The notes: a model not told the origin generated them from the letters alone. A stretch of DNA of 64,000 nucleotides from JASGMR01 sp963664675 (GCA_963664675.2 CAXXLB010000009.1:806001-870000), one strand, 5' to 3'; shown: positions 9,015 to 18,730, counted from the first letter of the stretch. A program made the numbers and translations.

Positions 9015-9824
9015 ATGAGAAAAAAACTTTTATTAAAATTTGGAGACAACTACTTAAATTCCTCAGAAAAAAGAAAGATAATAAAAACGATCGATAGTTT
9101 GGGATTGGAGTACACCGAAAAACTTGATGAAGGGCAATTTAATGCAATATTAAATTTTGGTGGGGATGGAACGGTTCTGAGTTCTGTACACGCAGCTATT
9201 TTAAAGGAAACACCTATTTTATGTTTTTCAAGAAATAGCAGTCTAGGTTTCTTAACACCTTTTAGAATAGAAAATTTCGAAGAAATTTTAGCTCTTTTCG
9301 TTCAGGAAAAACTGAAGAAGCATAAAGTTACCCTTCTCAGCATGAAAACAAGGGGAAAAACGTATTATTCGCTAAATGAATTCTCTATCGAGAGGGGAGA
9401 CCCATCGAGAACTGTAACTTTAGATGTTAAAATCTTCAATTATTCGTCCTTCAGAGTCTCGGGGGATGGGATAATAATATGCTCATCATCCGGTTCAACG
9501 GCATATAACCTCTCCTCTGGAGGAGCGATAATAATACCTGACACAGACGTTTATCAAATAACCCCTATAGCATGTCACAATCCATATGTCGGAAGTATAG
9601 TAGCGGGAAAAGAAAAATCTACACAAATATCTGTCACAACCTGTAAAGGATATCCTTTAAAAATCTATAGTGACGGACAATTGATAAAAGAAATATTTAA
9701 AGGGGATAAAGTGATTGTCAAAATGTCCGGTAAATCGGTTTATTTCCTGGTAAAAAAAGAAATTGATTTTATAAAAATTCTGAACAAAAAGATGTTTTTT
9801 GGAGGCAGATTGAATAATGGTTGA
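9015..9824 (+). CDS. nadK: NAD kinase
   Basis: Phosphorylates NAD to NADP. I chose the ATG at 9015 (protein begins MRKKLLLKFG), 7 bases after the ruvB stop. The earlier in-frame ATG at 8979 lies inside ruvB, and neither start has a strong ribosome-binding site. The 269 residues carry the family signature GGDGT at 49-53. They also carry the SRNSSLGFLTPF region, the diphosphate-binding SSSGSTAYNLSSGG, and the SDGQ motif near the end. It overlaps the next gene by 8 bases. Confidence 0.92.
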   Translation: MRKKLLLKFGDNYLNSSEKRKIIKTIDSLGLEYTEKLDEGQFNAILNFGGDGTVLSSVHAAILKETPILCFSRNSSLGFLTPFRIENFEEILALFVQEKLKKHKVTLLSMKTRGKTYYSLNEFSIERGDPSRTVTLDVKIFNYSSFRVSGDGIIICSSSGSTAYNLSSGGAIIIPDTDVYQITPIACHNPYVGSIVAGKEKSTQISVTTCKGYPLKIYSDGQLIKEIFKGDKVIVKMSGKSVYFLVKKEIDFIKILNKKMFFGGRLNNG

Positions 9825-10494
9825 TAAAATTTCAAAAGAAAAAATTCAATCTTTAAAAAAGAATATCTTAACGATGGCAAGATATATTCAGGAGATATTG
9901 AACAAATTGGAAGTTGCTGTTATAGAGAAAAACAGCACTATGAATCACATCGTACTGTTTTCTGAAGATATAATCAATGATTATTATAATAACATCTTTA
10001 AAGAATATAACGGAATATACAGTATAATTGATGCGAGGGGAAAAAACTTAAGACTGTTGGCCATGACAAATCACTTAATAAATGTTCTATATCAAATCGG
10101 ATTGTCATTAGTTGAAATTTCTAAAACAAATAAATTTTTAATAAATATAAACACACCCTTTTTTAATGAACAACTGAAATTAAGTTTCAAAACGCTTAAA
10201 GCAATGACAAGAGAGACCATAGATAATTTTATTTCTTTCTCATACGAAAAATCAAATAAAATTTGTAAGATGCAAAATTTTCTCCAAAAAATAATAGATA
10301 ATCTGGAGTTTGAAATAATAGATTTTATAAAAGAATCCGGAGAATCCGGCGATAAAATTTTAAAGGTTTACAATATTTTTAAAGCAATAAATCAAATTGG
10401 AAATAACATAATTAAAATAAACGAAACCTCATTTTACATTGAAAATGCAAAAATATATAAATGTACAAACGGTACTTTGGATGAAAAAATGTAA
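9817..10494 (+). CDS. PhoU-like helical protein
   Basis: 225 residues predicted to be almost entirely alpha-helical. The segment ARGKNLRLLAMTNHLINVLY near residues 72-91 matches the core of PhoU domains, with a charged residue, R/K-LRLL, and a small helix before IG. The acidic metal-binding motifs of true PhoU are not obvious in the second half, so the fold is more certain than the function. Classical PhoU represses phosphate uptake, but no pst or pho gene is nearby. The gene is wedged between nadK (8-base overlap) and the LptF-LptD fusion, with GGAGG 11 bases before its ATG. A regulatory or adaptor role for the neighbouring permease is speculation. Confidence 0.6.
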   Translation: MVDKISKEKIQSLKKNILTMARYIQEILNKLEVAVIEKNSTMNHIVLFSEDIINDYYNNIFKEYNGIYSIIDARGKNLRLLAMTNHLINVLYQIGLSLVEISKTNKFLININTPFFNEQLKLSFKTLKAMTRETIDNFISFSYEKSNKICKMQNFLQKIIDNLEFEIIDFIKESGESGDKILKVYNIFKAINQIGNNIIKINETSFYIENAKIYKCTNGTLDEKM

Positions 10495-10514
10495 TAAAAG
10501 CTGAGGAGATAAAT

Positions 10515-13500
10515 ATGAAAATATTGTTCAAGTATATTTTTAAACAAACATTAGGACCATTTTTTATGGGCCTCTCAGCGTTTGTTGTCTTTATTAGCCT
10601 TCAACTATTATATCAACTGGCAGAACTGATTGTGCGATATAAAGTTGGAATAGATAAAATGTTGATCCTTATATATTATAACCTTCCGATGTTTATTGTT
10701 ATGGGATTGCCTGTAGGAGTACTATTTGCCATTCTTTGGATACTATCCAGGATGAGGTCCCATAATGAATTAATAGCTTTTCAAACTCATGGGGTAACGT
10801 TAAGAAAACTTGTAATACCATTTATCATTATCGGAATACTTTTATGTTTTGTCGCATACTTTTTCAACGATTATCTGGTTCCTGTATCCAATAAACTCGC
10901 CGACGAAGCTATGGCAAAATTTATATATAATCGTCCTGAATCAGTAATAAAAGAAAATACTTTTATTGATGATGGATCAGGAAAGTATTTGTATATTAAA
11001 AGAATCGATCCGGAAACCGGTGTGCTGTATGATGTTCTTTTCTACGATTTTTCCGATGGTACAAAAAGAGTCGTCAGTGCAAGAAGAGCTGAAAATGAAA
11101 AAGATTCTTGGTATATGTATGATGGAAGAATATATGAAGTTGATAGGGATGGTTTTTTAATACTGGATCATCCCTTCGGTGAACTGGAATTCGAATTATC
11201 CGAAGACATTCAAGAGTATATAAGAAACACTAAAAGTGCCGATGAAATGACCAGTTCAGAACTGAGGCAACGTATAAAAACTTATTCGGAAATGGGTATA
11301 GATACTTCAGCATATCAGGTTGTGCTTCAGGAAAAGTACTCTCAGTCGATAGGCCCGTTAGTATTGGTATTATTAGGTGTGCCTCTTTCTTTAATAGCAG
11401 GCTTTAAATCCAAATCATGGTCAGTGATTCTCACTTTTATTCTCATTGTTTTTTATCAGGGATCAGGAGCCTGGCTGAGCGCGGTGGGAAAAGAGAGTAT
11501 AATAAATCCTAATCTCGCCCCCTGGATACCCAATATAATTTTCATAACGATAGGATTGATTTGTTATTTCATTATTGATTCAAAATTTTCATTCAGAACC
11601 GCAACCATAATAAACAAATTAATCAAGGTTTCAATAATTCTCCTCATTTTTCTTGCTGTACCAACAATGCTGAAAGCTGGGGATAATACAAATAAACTGA
11701 ATATTCAGGGAGATACATACGGCTATATCAATGAAGAAATCCTTTTTCATGATGGTGTTCATGTAATAATAACAACCGATTCATCAAAAACAGAAATAGA
11801 TGCCGATTATGCGGCCCTTTTAACCGACGATGGCGATCCTGTTTCAATGTCATTCTGGGGTAATGTAATTATGAAATCCGATTCACAATATTTAGAGGCA
11901 GAAAGACTGGTAGTTAATCTGGAAAATAATTTAGTTTCGGCTGTTGAGGTTTATGGGAATACAGAACAGAACATTCAAACCCAGGATAAAAAGAAGGAAA
12001 AAAAAACAAAGTTGTATCTAAAAGGGGATCTTTCAACAACACAGTTGGAATCCCCCAATCAAACAATTTTAGAAAATGGTTATATAACAACCTGCGATCA
12101 GGCTGACCCACATTATAGATTCAATGTATCCGAAGCCGTTATAGTTCCGGACGATTATGCGGAGATAAAAAATCTTGTTGTTTACATAGGAAAAGTCCCT
12201 GTTCTTTATTTGCCATATTATAAGTTTTCACTCATTGATCCCGAACTCAGAACATTTGATTTTGACTGGAGTAATTTGACTAATAGTATTACAACAATAA
12301 CTTTTAGAAATTTCGATTTATCCTGGTTAACACTTGAAGGTATATGGCAAAGGGATTGGAGTACAGCCAACGATTATTTTTCTGGTAACGCTATTTTATA
12401 CAACGATTACTTCAACACAACATTGTTCGCAGAAGTTGGTGAGACCGAAGATGAAATATCCGATTATGGAGGTTATGTGGGCATACAACCAGAAACTCCT
12501 CTGGATATAAACTTTAGAGGGATTTATTATCATAACGATCCTTCCGAGTTCATTGTTGAACCATTCGAGGGATACAATTTAGGTTCAAAAAAGGAAACTG
12601 AAGACGGAGAAACCACAACTGTTTATCTGGACCCCTTTGACGTTAAAGATACACTGGATGCTACGGATATGTTGTTTTTGGGATTGGATGTTGATTCACC
12701 GGAAAATTGGAACATTGAACTTGAATCTCAATTTTCTTATGCGGATTATTTCAGTGAAAAGCTGTGGACAGTTAATTTGAGTAATCTTGAATTTAAGAAC
12801 GAACTGGATGTCGTAGCGACCCCTCTTCTACTTGATTCAAACTCCTTTAAAATGAGTCTGTTAGCAGGCAGAAGAATGATAGAAAAGGAATTATTATCCC
12901 AGCTCCATACCACACTAAAAACTGAAAATTTCAAATTTGAACTTCTTTCCTTCAAAAGTTCAGTGAAAAAATTGAATTTGAACTTTTATTCTTCCGCAAA
13001 AGAATGGAAAGATATTTTTGATTCAGAAAATATAAAAGACTCAACTCTTGACATATATAAATATAATATAAATTTGGGTAACTTTTCAACAACAGGAAGT
13101 CTGGAACTGTCAATAAACGCTTCACCAACTGGAATCATAATTTCTATGCCTACAACCAGTGCCGGTGACCCCATAAATATTTTTTCATACAAATCCAATG
13201 ACGAAAAATTCTCCTTATCTGGAAAGTATGCAATAGATTATAATTCAGAAGAAGACAGCACGGATACTAAACTCTTTTGGATAGACCCTTTAAAAATATC
13301 CTACAAAGGATTTGTGGATATTGATTCAAGTAATTACTTTGAAACAAGATTGAATTCTGAAATTACATGGACGTCTGAGAATTCCATATCAAAAACATTT
13401 GAGGTTTTTTCAAAGGATTATGATTTTATTTCATTCAAATCTTCTTTAATTCCTGAATATGAATTTTATTTTGAATATGATCAGGCAACTGAAACGAGTA

Positions 13501-14891
13501 ATGAATTTAACATAGAAGAAAATAATATTGGAGTATCACTCGATAATAATATATCTTTAGATTTGGAATATTACTATCTTTCTCTCGATTACATCCCCAA
13601 AATATACTACAATTTCATTGACGGAAAGGTTGAATGGGATCATCCGGGAGAATTTAAAACGGGAATAAAAACAGGTTATTTTGATATTGATTACGAGGTT
13701 GATTTAGATTTTGAAACACTTGTTTCAAGTCCAAGCTCTTTTGAATGGATCGAAGATGGCTATTTAGAAACAAATAATAAATTTGAATTTTCCAATTTCA
13801 CCTTTGAATTGAACTCCAAAAGCGTTTTACTTCCGGCTAGTTTTGAAGCAACTAAGACTGCATTAACACTCAAAACCGACATAGGCTCATTCTCACATAA
13901 AACAGAAACAAATTATCTCTGGGAGCATGATATATTTTCTGATTTTGTCAACATAGATAAATTAAAATTGGAATTTTCTTCATTTTCATTAGATCTTTCC
14001 GTTAATTGGACTTTTAATTCATCTATAACAGAAGAAGAAGACAAATTTGACGATATTTCATTGACAGCAAAGTTATCTTATGATGATATATTTTCAATTT
14101 CATTAAAAACAAAATACCCATATGTTTATAAGTCAAACAAATATTTTAAAAGATTTAAACTCGAATTCGGTGATTTCAATCTTTTAAATACATTGAACTG
14201 GAAATCCGCAATTATTGATTTTAACACCAAATTTGAAGAATTCAATTCTACTTACTATCCTTTTCCTTCTAAATATTTTTCCTCAATCGGCAATTATTCA
14301 TACTCAAAATTCTTTGTCATAGATATTACAAAACTTTCGCTTTATGACATCTCATTTGATAATATATTTTTTGCCACGAGAAGAGCAACTGATGTTGAAG
14401 TCGAAGAAAATGGATTTTCCATCGGGTTAACAGGATTCAATTTTTATGGATACAAATTTATTGGCGGTGATACATCTGATAGTGATTACGAAGATTACGG
14501 ATTGACTTTCGAATATAACAACTCAGAATATGATTCATACAAAATAGGCATTAACGATTTATCGATAAACCCCGCTTTGTTAAAAAGAATGACTATTGAT
14601 TACGATACTGAAGGATATTTCACTTTGGAAATTGGATCATTCAGTGGTTTACTAAATGATGTTTCTCAAGACGACTGGGATGATTCTCTTTCCGAGTTGG
14701 GTCCTTTGTATTTTGATTTACACTGTCAAGCTTTAGAATTCTATTTGAAGCTTAAATTTGGAAAAGATATAGATGGATTTGGGGAAATTTTGAATAGCAT
14801 AGGTATTAAATATTATATAAAAGCATTCAGCGACAGATATCTTCTTTTAGGTTTGTCGGAAGGAAAACCATTTTTTCAATTTAAATTCTGA
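10515..14891 (+). CDS. LptF/LptG-type permease fused to an LptD-type outer-membrane barrel
   Basis: 1458 residues that join two proteins normally separate. Residues 1-355 are a YjgP/YjgQ (LptF/LptG) permease: three N-terminal membrane helices (about 12-38, 50-77, 98-118), a periplasmic beta domain (121-270) and three C-terminal helices (278-296, 303-324, 335-354). Residues 356-372 are basic, and 373-388 form a further hydrophobic stretch ending PTMLKA|G, which looks like a signal peptide with a cleavage site after A388. Residues 395-520 are an OstA/LptA-like beta region. Residues 521-570 carry LptD hallmarks (TCDQADPHYRF, VPVLYLPYYKF). About 890 residues of alternating aromatic and polar strands follow, ending in FFQFKF with a terminal Phe, as in BAM-assembled barrels. 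In the Lpt pathway LptFG extracts lipid from the inner membrane, LptA bridges, and LptD inserts it in the outer membrane. The substrate here is unknown. Confidence 0.85.
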   Translation: MKILFKYIFKQTLGPFFMGLSAFVVFISLQLLYQLAELIVRYKVGIDKMLILIYYNLPMFIVMGLPVGVLFAILWILSRMRSHNELIAFQTHGVTLRKLVIPFIIIGILLCFVAYFFNDYLVPVSNKLADEAMAKFIYNRPESVIKENTFIDDGSGKYLYIKRIDPETGVLYDVLFYDFSDGTKRVVSARRAENEKDSWYMYDGRIYEVDRDGFLILDHPFGELEFELSEDIQEYIRNTKSADEMTSSELRQRIKTYSEMGIDTSAYQVVLQEKYSQSIGPLVLVLLGVPLSLIAGFKSKSWSVILTFILIVFYQGSGAWLSAVGKESIINPNLAPWIPNIIFITIGLICYFIIDSKFSFRTATIINKLIKVSIILLIFLAVPTMLKAGDNTNKLNIQGDTYGYINEEILFHDGVHVIITTDSSKTEIDADYAALLTDDGDPVSMSFWGNVIMKSDSQYLEAERLVVNLENNLVSAVEVYGNTEQNIQTQDKKKEKKTKLYLKGDLSTTQLESPNQTILENGYITTCDQADPHYRFNVSEAVIVPDDYAEIKNLVVYIGKVPVLYLPYYKFSLIDPELRTFDFDWSNLTNSITTITFRNFDLSWLTLEGIWQRDWSTANDYFSGNAILYNDYFNTTLFAEVGETEDEISDYGGYVGIQPETPLDINFRGIYYHNDPSEFIVEPFEGYNLGSKKETEDGETTTVYLDPFDVKDTLDATDMLFLGLDVDSPENWNIELESQFSYADYFSEKLWTVNLSNLEFKNELDVVATPLLLDSNSFKMSLLAGRRMIEKELLSQLHTTLKTENFKFELLSFKSSVKKLNLNFYSSAKEWKDIFDSENIKDSTLDIYKYNINLGNFSTTGSLELSINASPTGIIISMPTTSAGDPINIFSYKSNDEKFSLSGKYAIDYNSEEDSTDTKLFWIDPLKISYKGFVDIDSSNYFETRLNSEITWTSENSISKTFEVFSKDYDFISFKSSLIPEYEFYFEYDQATETSNEFNIEENNIGVSLDNNISLDLEYYYLSLDYIPKIYYNFIDGKVEWDHPGEFKTGIKTGYFDIDYEVDLDFETLVSSPSSFEWIEDGYLETNNKFEFSNFTFELNSKSVLLPASFEATKTALTLKTDIGSFSHKTETNYLWEHDIFSDFVNIDKLKLEFSSFSLDLSVNWTFNSSITEEEDKFDDISLTAKLSYDDIFSISLKTKYPYVYKSNKYFKRFKLEFGDFNLLNTLNWKSAIIDFNTKFEEFNSTYYPFPSKYFSSIGNYSYSKFFVIDITKLSLYDISFDNIFFATRRATDVEVEENGFSIGLTGFNFYGYKFIGGDTSDSDYEDYGLTFEYNNSEYDSYKIGINDLSINPALLKRMTIDYDTEGYFTLEIGSFSGLLNDVSQDDWDDSLSELGPLYFDLHCQALEFYLKLKFGKDIDGFGEILNSIGIKYYIKAFSDRYLLLGLSEGKPFFQFKF

Positions 14892-14901
14892 GGTGAAAAT
14901 A

Positions 14902-15504
14902 TTGAACAATAAAGATGAATTACTGAAAAAAATAAGCAAAAAAATCGAAAAATGCAATGACTGCGTTTTATCAAAAACGAGAACGAAAACAGTTCCAGGA
15001 AGCGGTAACATGAATACACCTGTGGTATTCATAGGCGAAGGCCCCGGAGAAGAAGAGGATAAGACAGGAATTCCCTTTGTGGGAAGGGCAGGTAAATTGC
15101 TCTCTAAAATACTTGAATCAGTTGAACTGGACAGGAATGACTTTTATATAACAAATATAGTTAAATGCAGACCCCCGAACAACAGGGTCCCTACCAAAGA
15201 AGAAGAGAACAGTTGTTCAAAATATCTTTATGCACAATTGTCAATAATCAATCCCAAGTTGATAGTTACCCTCGGTTCCACCGCTTTTGCTTATCTTCTG
15301 GATTTACCAAAGGTTAAAATGGGGGAGGTCAGAGGAAATATTTTTGAATGGAGAGGTGGGGTTAAAATAATGTCAATGTACCATCCGAGTTACTTACTTA
15401 GGAACCCTTCAAGAAACCCGGGTTCACCAAAGGATAAAACCTGGCAAGACATAAAGAAAATTAAAGAATTGTACTTAAAAATAAAAAATGGGGAAGAAAT
15501 TTAA
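14902..15504 (+). CDS. Type-4 (Fe-S) uracil-DNA glycosylase
   Basis: Removes uracil from DNA in base-excision repair; this family is typical of thermophiles. The start is taken as the TTG at 14902, 6 bases after GAGGTG. A GTG at 14893 is in frame but overlaps that site. The 200 residues have motif 1 GEGPGEEED (46-54), the region GIPFVGRAGKLL, and motif 3 YHPSYLLR. The four cysteines C18, C21, C89 and C105 have the spacing of the [4Fe-4S] cluster in family 4 enzymes. It follows the LptF-LptD fusion by 10 bases, so it is probably co-transcribed. Confidence 0.93.
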   Translation: MNNKDELLKKISKKIEKCNDCVLSKTRTKTVPGSGNMNTPVVFIGEGPGEEEDKTGIPFVGRAGKLLSKILESVELDRNDFYITNIVKCRPPNNRVPTKEEENSCSKYLYAQLSIINPKLIVTLGSTAFAYLLDLPKVKMGEVRGNIFEWRGGVKIMSMYHPSYLLRNPSRNPGSPKDKTWQDIKKIKELYLKIKNGEEI

Positions 15505-15519
15505 AAAAGGAGTGATCAA

Positions 15520-16464
15520 ATGGGAGAAAATATTTTAGTTACCGGTGGCGCAGGATTTATCGGTTCACATGTTGTAGATAAACTGATAGAAATCAACAAA
15601 ATTCCAATAGTGGTAGATAATCTTTCCAGCGGCAAAATAGAAAATCTGGATCCGAGAGCTTTGTTCTATCAACAGGATATTACGGATGAAAAGATGATGA
15701 AAAAAATCTTTTCCTTACATAAACCCAGATATATTTTTCACTTAGCTGCACAAATAAGTGTTTCCAGATCCGTTAGAGAACCTGTATTTGATATGGATGT
15801 GAACATAAGGGGAACGCTGAATTTACTAAAACTGGCCGTTGAAAACGGAGCGGAAAAAATTATTTTTTCTTCTACCGGAGGCGCTATTTATGGTGATGAT
15901 GTCAGTAAAATACCTACAGATGAAACTGAATTTCCAAAACCTATCTCTCCTTATGGAATTGCAAAATATTCTGTGGAAAATTATTTGAGATTTTTCTCTC
16001 ACGAATTTGGTTTAAAATATACTGTCCTGAGATATGCAAATGTATATGGCCCAAAACAAGATCCAAATGGAGAAGCGGGTGTAGTAGCTATTTTTTCAAA
16101 AAAAATGCTTAAAAACGATGAAATAAAAATATTTGGCAGTGGAGAATGTATAAGAGACTACATATATGTCGACGATATTGCAGAAGCAAATTTAAAAGCG
16201 ATGAAAGATGATAGCAATCAAATTTACAACATAGGGACCTCCAAAGGAACTTCTGTAAATGAACTGTTTACTATCTTGAGTGAAATTACCTCCTATAAAA
16301 AAGATGCAGTTTACGAACCGCCACGGCCTGGGGATTTAGAAAAATCCATTCTTAACTGCGAAAAAGTCAAGACCAATTTGAACTGGAACAGCACCGTTGA
16401 ATTAAAAGACGGATTAAAGAAAACTGTGGAATTTTTTGAAAATGAATTGGAAACCACTGAGTGA
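15520..16464 (+). CDS. NAD-dependent sugar epimerase, GalE-like
   Basis: Short-chain dehydrogenase/reductase of the extended type, most like UDP-glucose 4-epimerase, which would supply UDP-galactose for surface glycans. The 314 residues have a Rossmann motif GGAGFIG at 9-15, the DNLSSG segment typical of GalE, and the catalytic Y145xxxK149 (PYGIAKYSVENY). They also have RYANVYGP and the C-terminal RPGDLEKS region. AAGGAG precedes the ATG. Related dTDP-glucose dehydratases and UDP-glucuronate epimerases share much of this, so the exact substrate is open. It overlaps rarA. Confidence 0.8.
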   Translation: MGENILVTGGAGFIGSHVVDKLIEINKIPIVVDNLSSGKIENLDPRALFYQQDITDEKMMKKIFSLHKPRYIFHLAAQISVSRSVREPVFDMDVNIRGTLNLLKLAVENGAEKIIFSSTGGAIYGDDVSKIPTDETEFPKPISPYGIAKYSVENYLRFFSHEFGLKYTVLRYANVYGPKQDPNGEAGVVAIFSKKMLKNDEIKIFGSGECIRDYIYVDDIAEANLKAMKDDSNQIYNIGTSKGTSVNELFTILSEITSYKKDAVYEPPRPGDLEKSILNCEKVKTNLNWNSTVELKDGLKKTVEFFENELETTE

Positions 16465-17734
16465 AAGGCTCAGGCCCGAAAAAGTCGAGGATGTCTTTGG
16501 TCAGGACCATCTGACGGGGCCAAAGGGTATTTTAACAAAAGTTATACAAAACAAAAATTTTTATTCCATGATCTTTTATGGTCCTCCGGGAACAGGAAAA
16601 ACTACTGTTGGAAAAATTATAGGGAGAAATTTACCCCTGGGATTTGAATTAGTTTATTTCAGTGCGGCCCTTCAAGGAACTCAGGATTTAAAAAAGCTTT
16701 TTCAAAGAGCGGAGCAGATGAAAAATTATGGTGGTCAAATGATCATTTTGATCGATGAAATACATCGACTGAACAAAGCACAACAGGATGTATTATTACA
16801 TCATACCGAAACCGGTATTGTCATAATAATAGGATGTACAACCGAAAACCCAAGTTTTGAAATAAATTCTGCTCTTCTGTCAAGATGCCGTTTGATTATT
16901 TTTAAAAAATTAACCCCCGAAACAATTATAAAATTATTAAATAGCGCAATAAATAAAGATGATGTTCTTTCAAAAATTGAAATTAAAATAGAAAAAGATG
17001 TTCTGCAAATTATCGCTGAAAATTGCGAGGGTGACGCAAGAAGTGCTTTAAATCTTCTTGAAACACTTCTGGAAACCGCTGATTCCCTTGACAAAAAGAT
17101 ACTGGATATAGATACCCTGAACGAACTTGCTGTTCTACCTGCGGGGAGATATTCAAAAAAAGGTGAAGAACATTACGATCTGATATCCGCTTTTATTAAA
17201 AGCATGCGTGGAAGTGATCCGGATGCAGCGCTTTTTTATATGGTAAAAATGCTTGCCGGAGGTGAAGATCCGAAATACATTGCAAGAAGAATGATAATTC
17301 TGGCATCTGAAGACATTGGATTGGCCGATCCAATGTCACTTTTGATTGCCACTTCGGCTTTCAAGGCAGTTGAACAAATAGGCTTACCTGAATGCAAACT
17401 GAACCTGGCAGAAGCAGCTATTTATTTATCCATAGCACCCAAAAGTAATTCCACATATAAAGCTTTAAACCTTGCGGAAGAAACGATGAAAAATAACATT
17501 AACCTGGAAGTACCTTTAAAATTACGGAATCCTGTCACAAATTTATTAAAAAAAATGAATTATGGCAAAGGGTATGTATACCCTCACAAATTTGGCGGTT
17601 ATTATAAAACGAATTATCTACCGGATGAAATTAAAAATCTGATATTTTATGTTCCTTCCGGAAATGGTCGTGAAAAACCAATAAAAGAAAGATTAATAAA
17701 TCTTTGGAAGGGTCATAAAGATTATGAGAAATAG
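16442..17734 (+). CDS. rarA: Replication-associated recombination protein A (MgsA/RarA)
   Basis: AAA+ ATPase that acts at stalled replication forks. I start at the ATG 16442, giving a protein beginning MNWKPLSERLRPEKVEDVFG, the usual family N-terminus. A TTG at 16436 would add only two residues. The 430 residues contain Walker A (YGPPGTGKTT), Walker B (LIDEIHRLNKAQQD) and sensor 1 (GCTTENPSFEINSALLSRC). They also contain the C-terminal tetramerisation part (RGSDPDAALFY, GGEDPKYIARR). It overlaps the end of the epimerase gene by 23 bases. Confidence 0.95.
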   Translation: MNWKPLSERLRPEKVEDVFGQDHLTGPKGILTKVIQNKNFYSMIFYGPPGTGKTTVGKIIGRNLPLGFELVYFSAALQGTQDLKKLFQRAEQMKNYGGQMIILIDEIHRLNKAQQDVLLHHTETGIVIIIGCTTENPSFEINSALLSRCRLIIFKKLTPETIIKLLNSAINKDDVLSKIEIKIEKDVLQIIAENCEGDARSALNLLETLLETADSLDKKILDIDTLNELAVLPAGRYSKKGEEHYDLISAFIKSMRGSDPDAALFYMVKMLAGGEDPKYIARRMIILASEDIGLADPMSLLIATSAFKAVEQIGLPECKLNLAEAAIYLSIAPKSNSTYKALNLAEETMKNNINLEVPLKLRNPVTNLLKKMNYGKGYVYPHKFGGYYKTNYLPDEIKNLIFYVPSGNGREKPIKERLINLWKGHKDYEK

Positions 17735-17743
17735 GAGATTTTT

Positions 17744-18730
17744 ATGAATACTAAAGTGTTTGTCTCAAAAAGTTATAATCCTCATTTCAATTTATCAATC
17801 GAAGAATATCTCTTGAAAAAAATAGAATCCGATGAAATTTATTTTTATCTCTGGCAAAATAAGAACACCGTTGTAATCGGAAGAAACCAGAATAGCTGGA
17901 GAGAATGTAACTTCGAATTACTTTTCAAAAACGAAGGTTATTTAGCAAGAAGATTATCAGGCGGTGGTGCAGTTTATCACGATCTGGGTAACTTGAATTT
18001 CACATTCATAACTCATACAAAAAAGTATAATCTGCACAAACAATTAAAAGTTATACTCGATGCTTTAAAAAGGTTCGATATCTTCGGTGAATTCTCCGGA
18101 AGAAACGATATAACAATAAACAAAAGGAAATTTTCCGGAAATGCTTTTTTTCATGGATTCGGTGGTTCCATTCATCATGGAACACTCTTAGTAAACGTTG
18201 ATATGGAAAACCTTTCAAAATACCTCAATGTTTCCAAAAAAAAGATAGAATCAAAGGGCATAAAATCGGTAAAATCCAGAGTGATTAATTTGAAAGAATT
18301 GAATTCAAAAATAGATATAGAATCACTGAAAAAAGAATTGATGGAGAGTTTTTCGAATGAATATTCCGTCCCATCGAAGATAATTCAAATTACCTCAAAA
18401 AAAGATATTCCTGATATTGAATCCCTATACGAAAAATATTCTTCAAAAAATTGGATATTTGGTAAAAGTCCGAATTTCGATTACTCCATATCGGAGAAAT
18501 TTTCATGGGGCGAACTACAATTAGGTTTTGTTATAAAAAATGGACAAATTTTCAATTTGACTGCATATTCGGACTCCATGGACGTCGATTTAATAGATGA
18601 ATTGAATAAAATAAAAAATATTTCATTTGAAAAAAATGAAATAATAAAAGCTCTTAACCTCTTAAAGAATGAAAAATTTTCAAATGAAATTAAGGACATA
18701 GTTGAATGGATCAAAGGAATAAACCTATAA
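17744..18730 (+). CDS. lplA: Lipoate-protein ligase A
   Basis: Activates lipoate with ATP and attaches it to the lysine of 2-oxoacid dehydrogenase E2 or glycine cleavage H protein. The 328 residues show the lipoate-binding signature RRLSGGGAVYHDLGN (about 69-83) and the lysine-containing stretch GRNDITINKRKFSGNA around residue 120. The C-terminal accessory domain is also present (NWIFGKSP, WGELQLGFVI). It starts with ATG 9 bases after rarA and overlaps the next gene. No lipoylated enzyme gene lies in the window, so the partner is elsewhere. Confidence 0.93.
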   Translation: MNTKVFVSKSYNPHFNLSIEEYLLKKIESDEIYFYLWQNKNTVVIGRNQNSWRECNFELLFKNEGYLARRLSGGGAVYHDLGNLNFTFITHTKKYNLHKQLKVILDALKRFDIFGEFSGRNDITINKRKFSGNAFFHGFGGSIHHGTLLVNVDMENLSKYLNVSKKKIESKGIKSVKSRVINLKELNSKIDIESLKKELMESFSNEYSVPSKIIQITSKKDIPDIESLYEKYSSKNWIFGKSPNFDYSISEKFSWGELQLGFVIKNGQIFNLTAYSDSMDVDLIDELNKIKNISFEKNEIIKALNLLKNEKFSNEIKDIVEWIKGINL

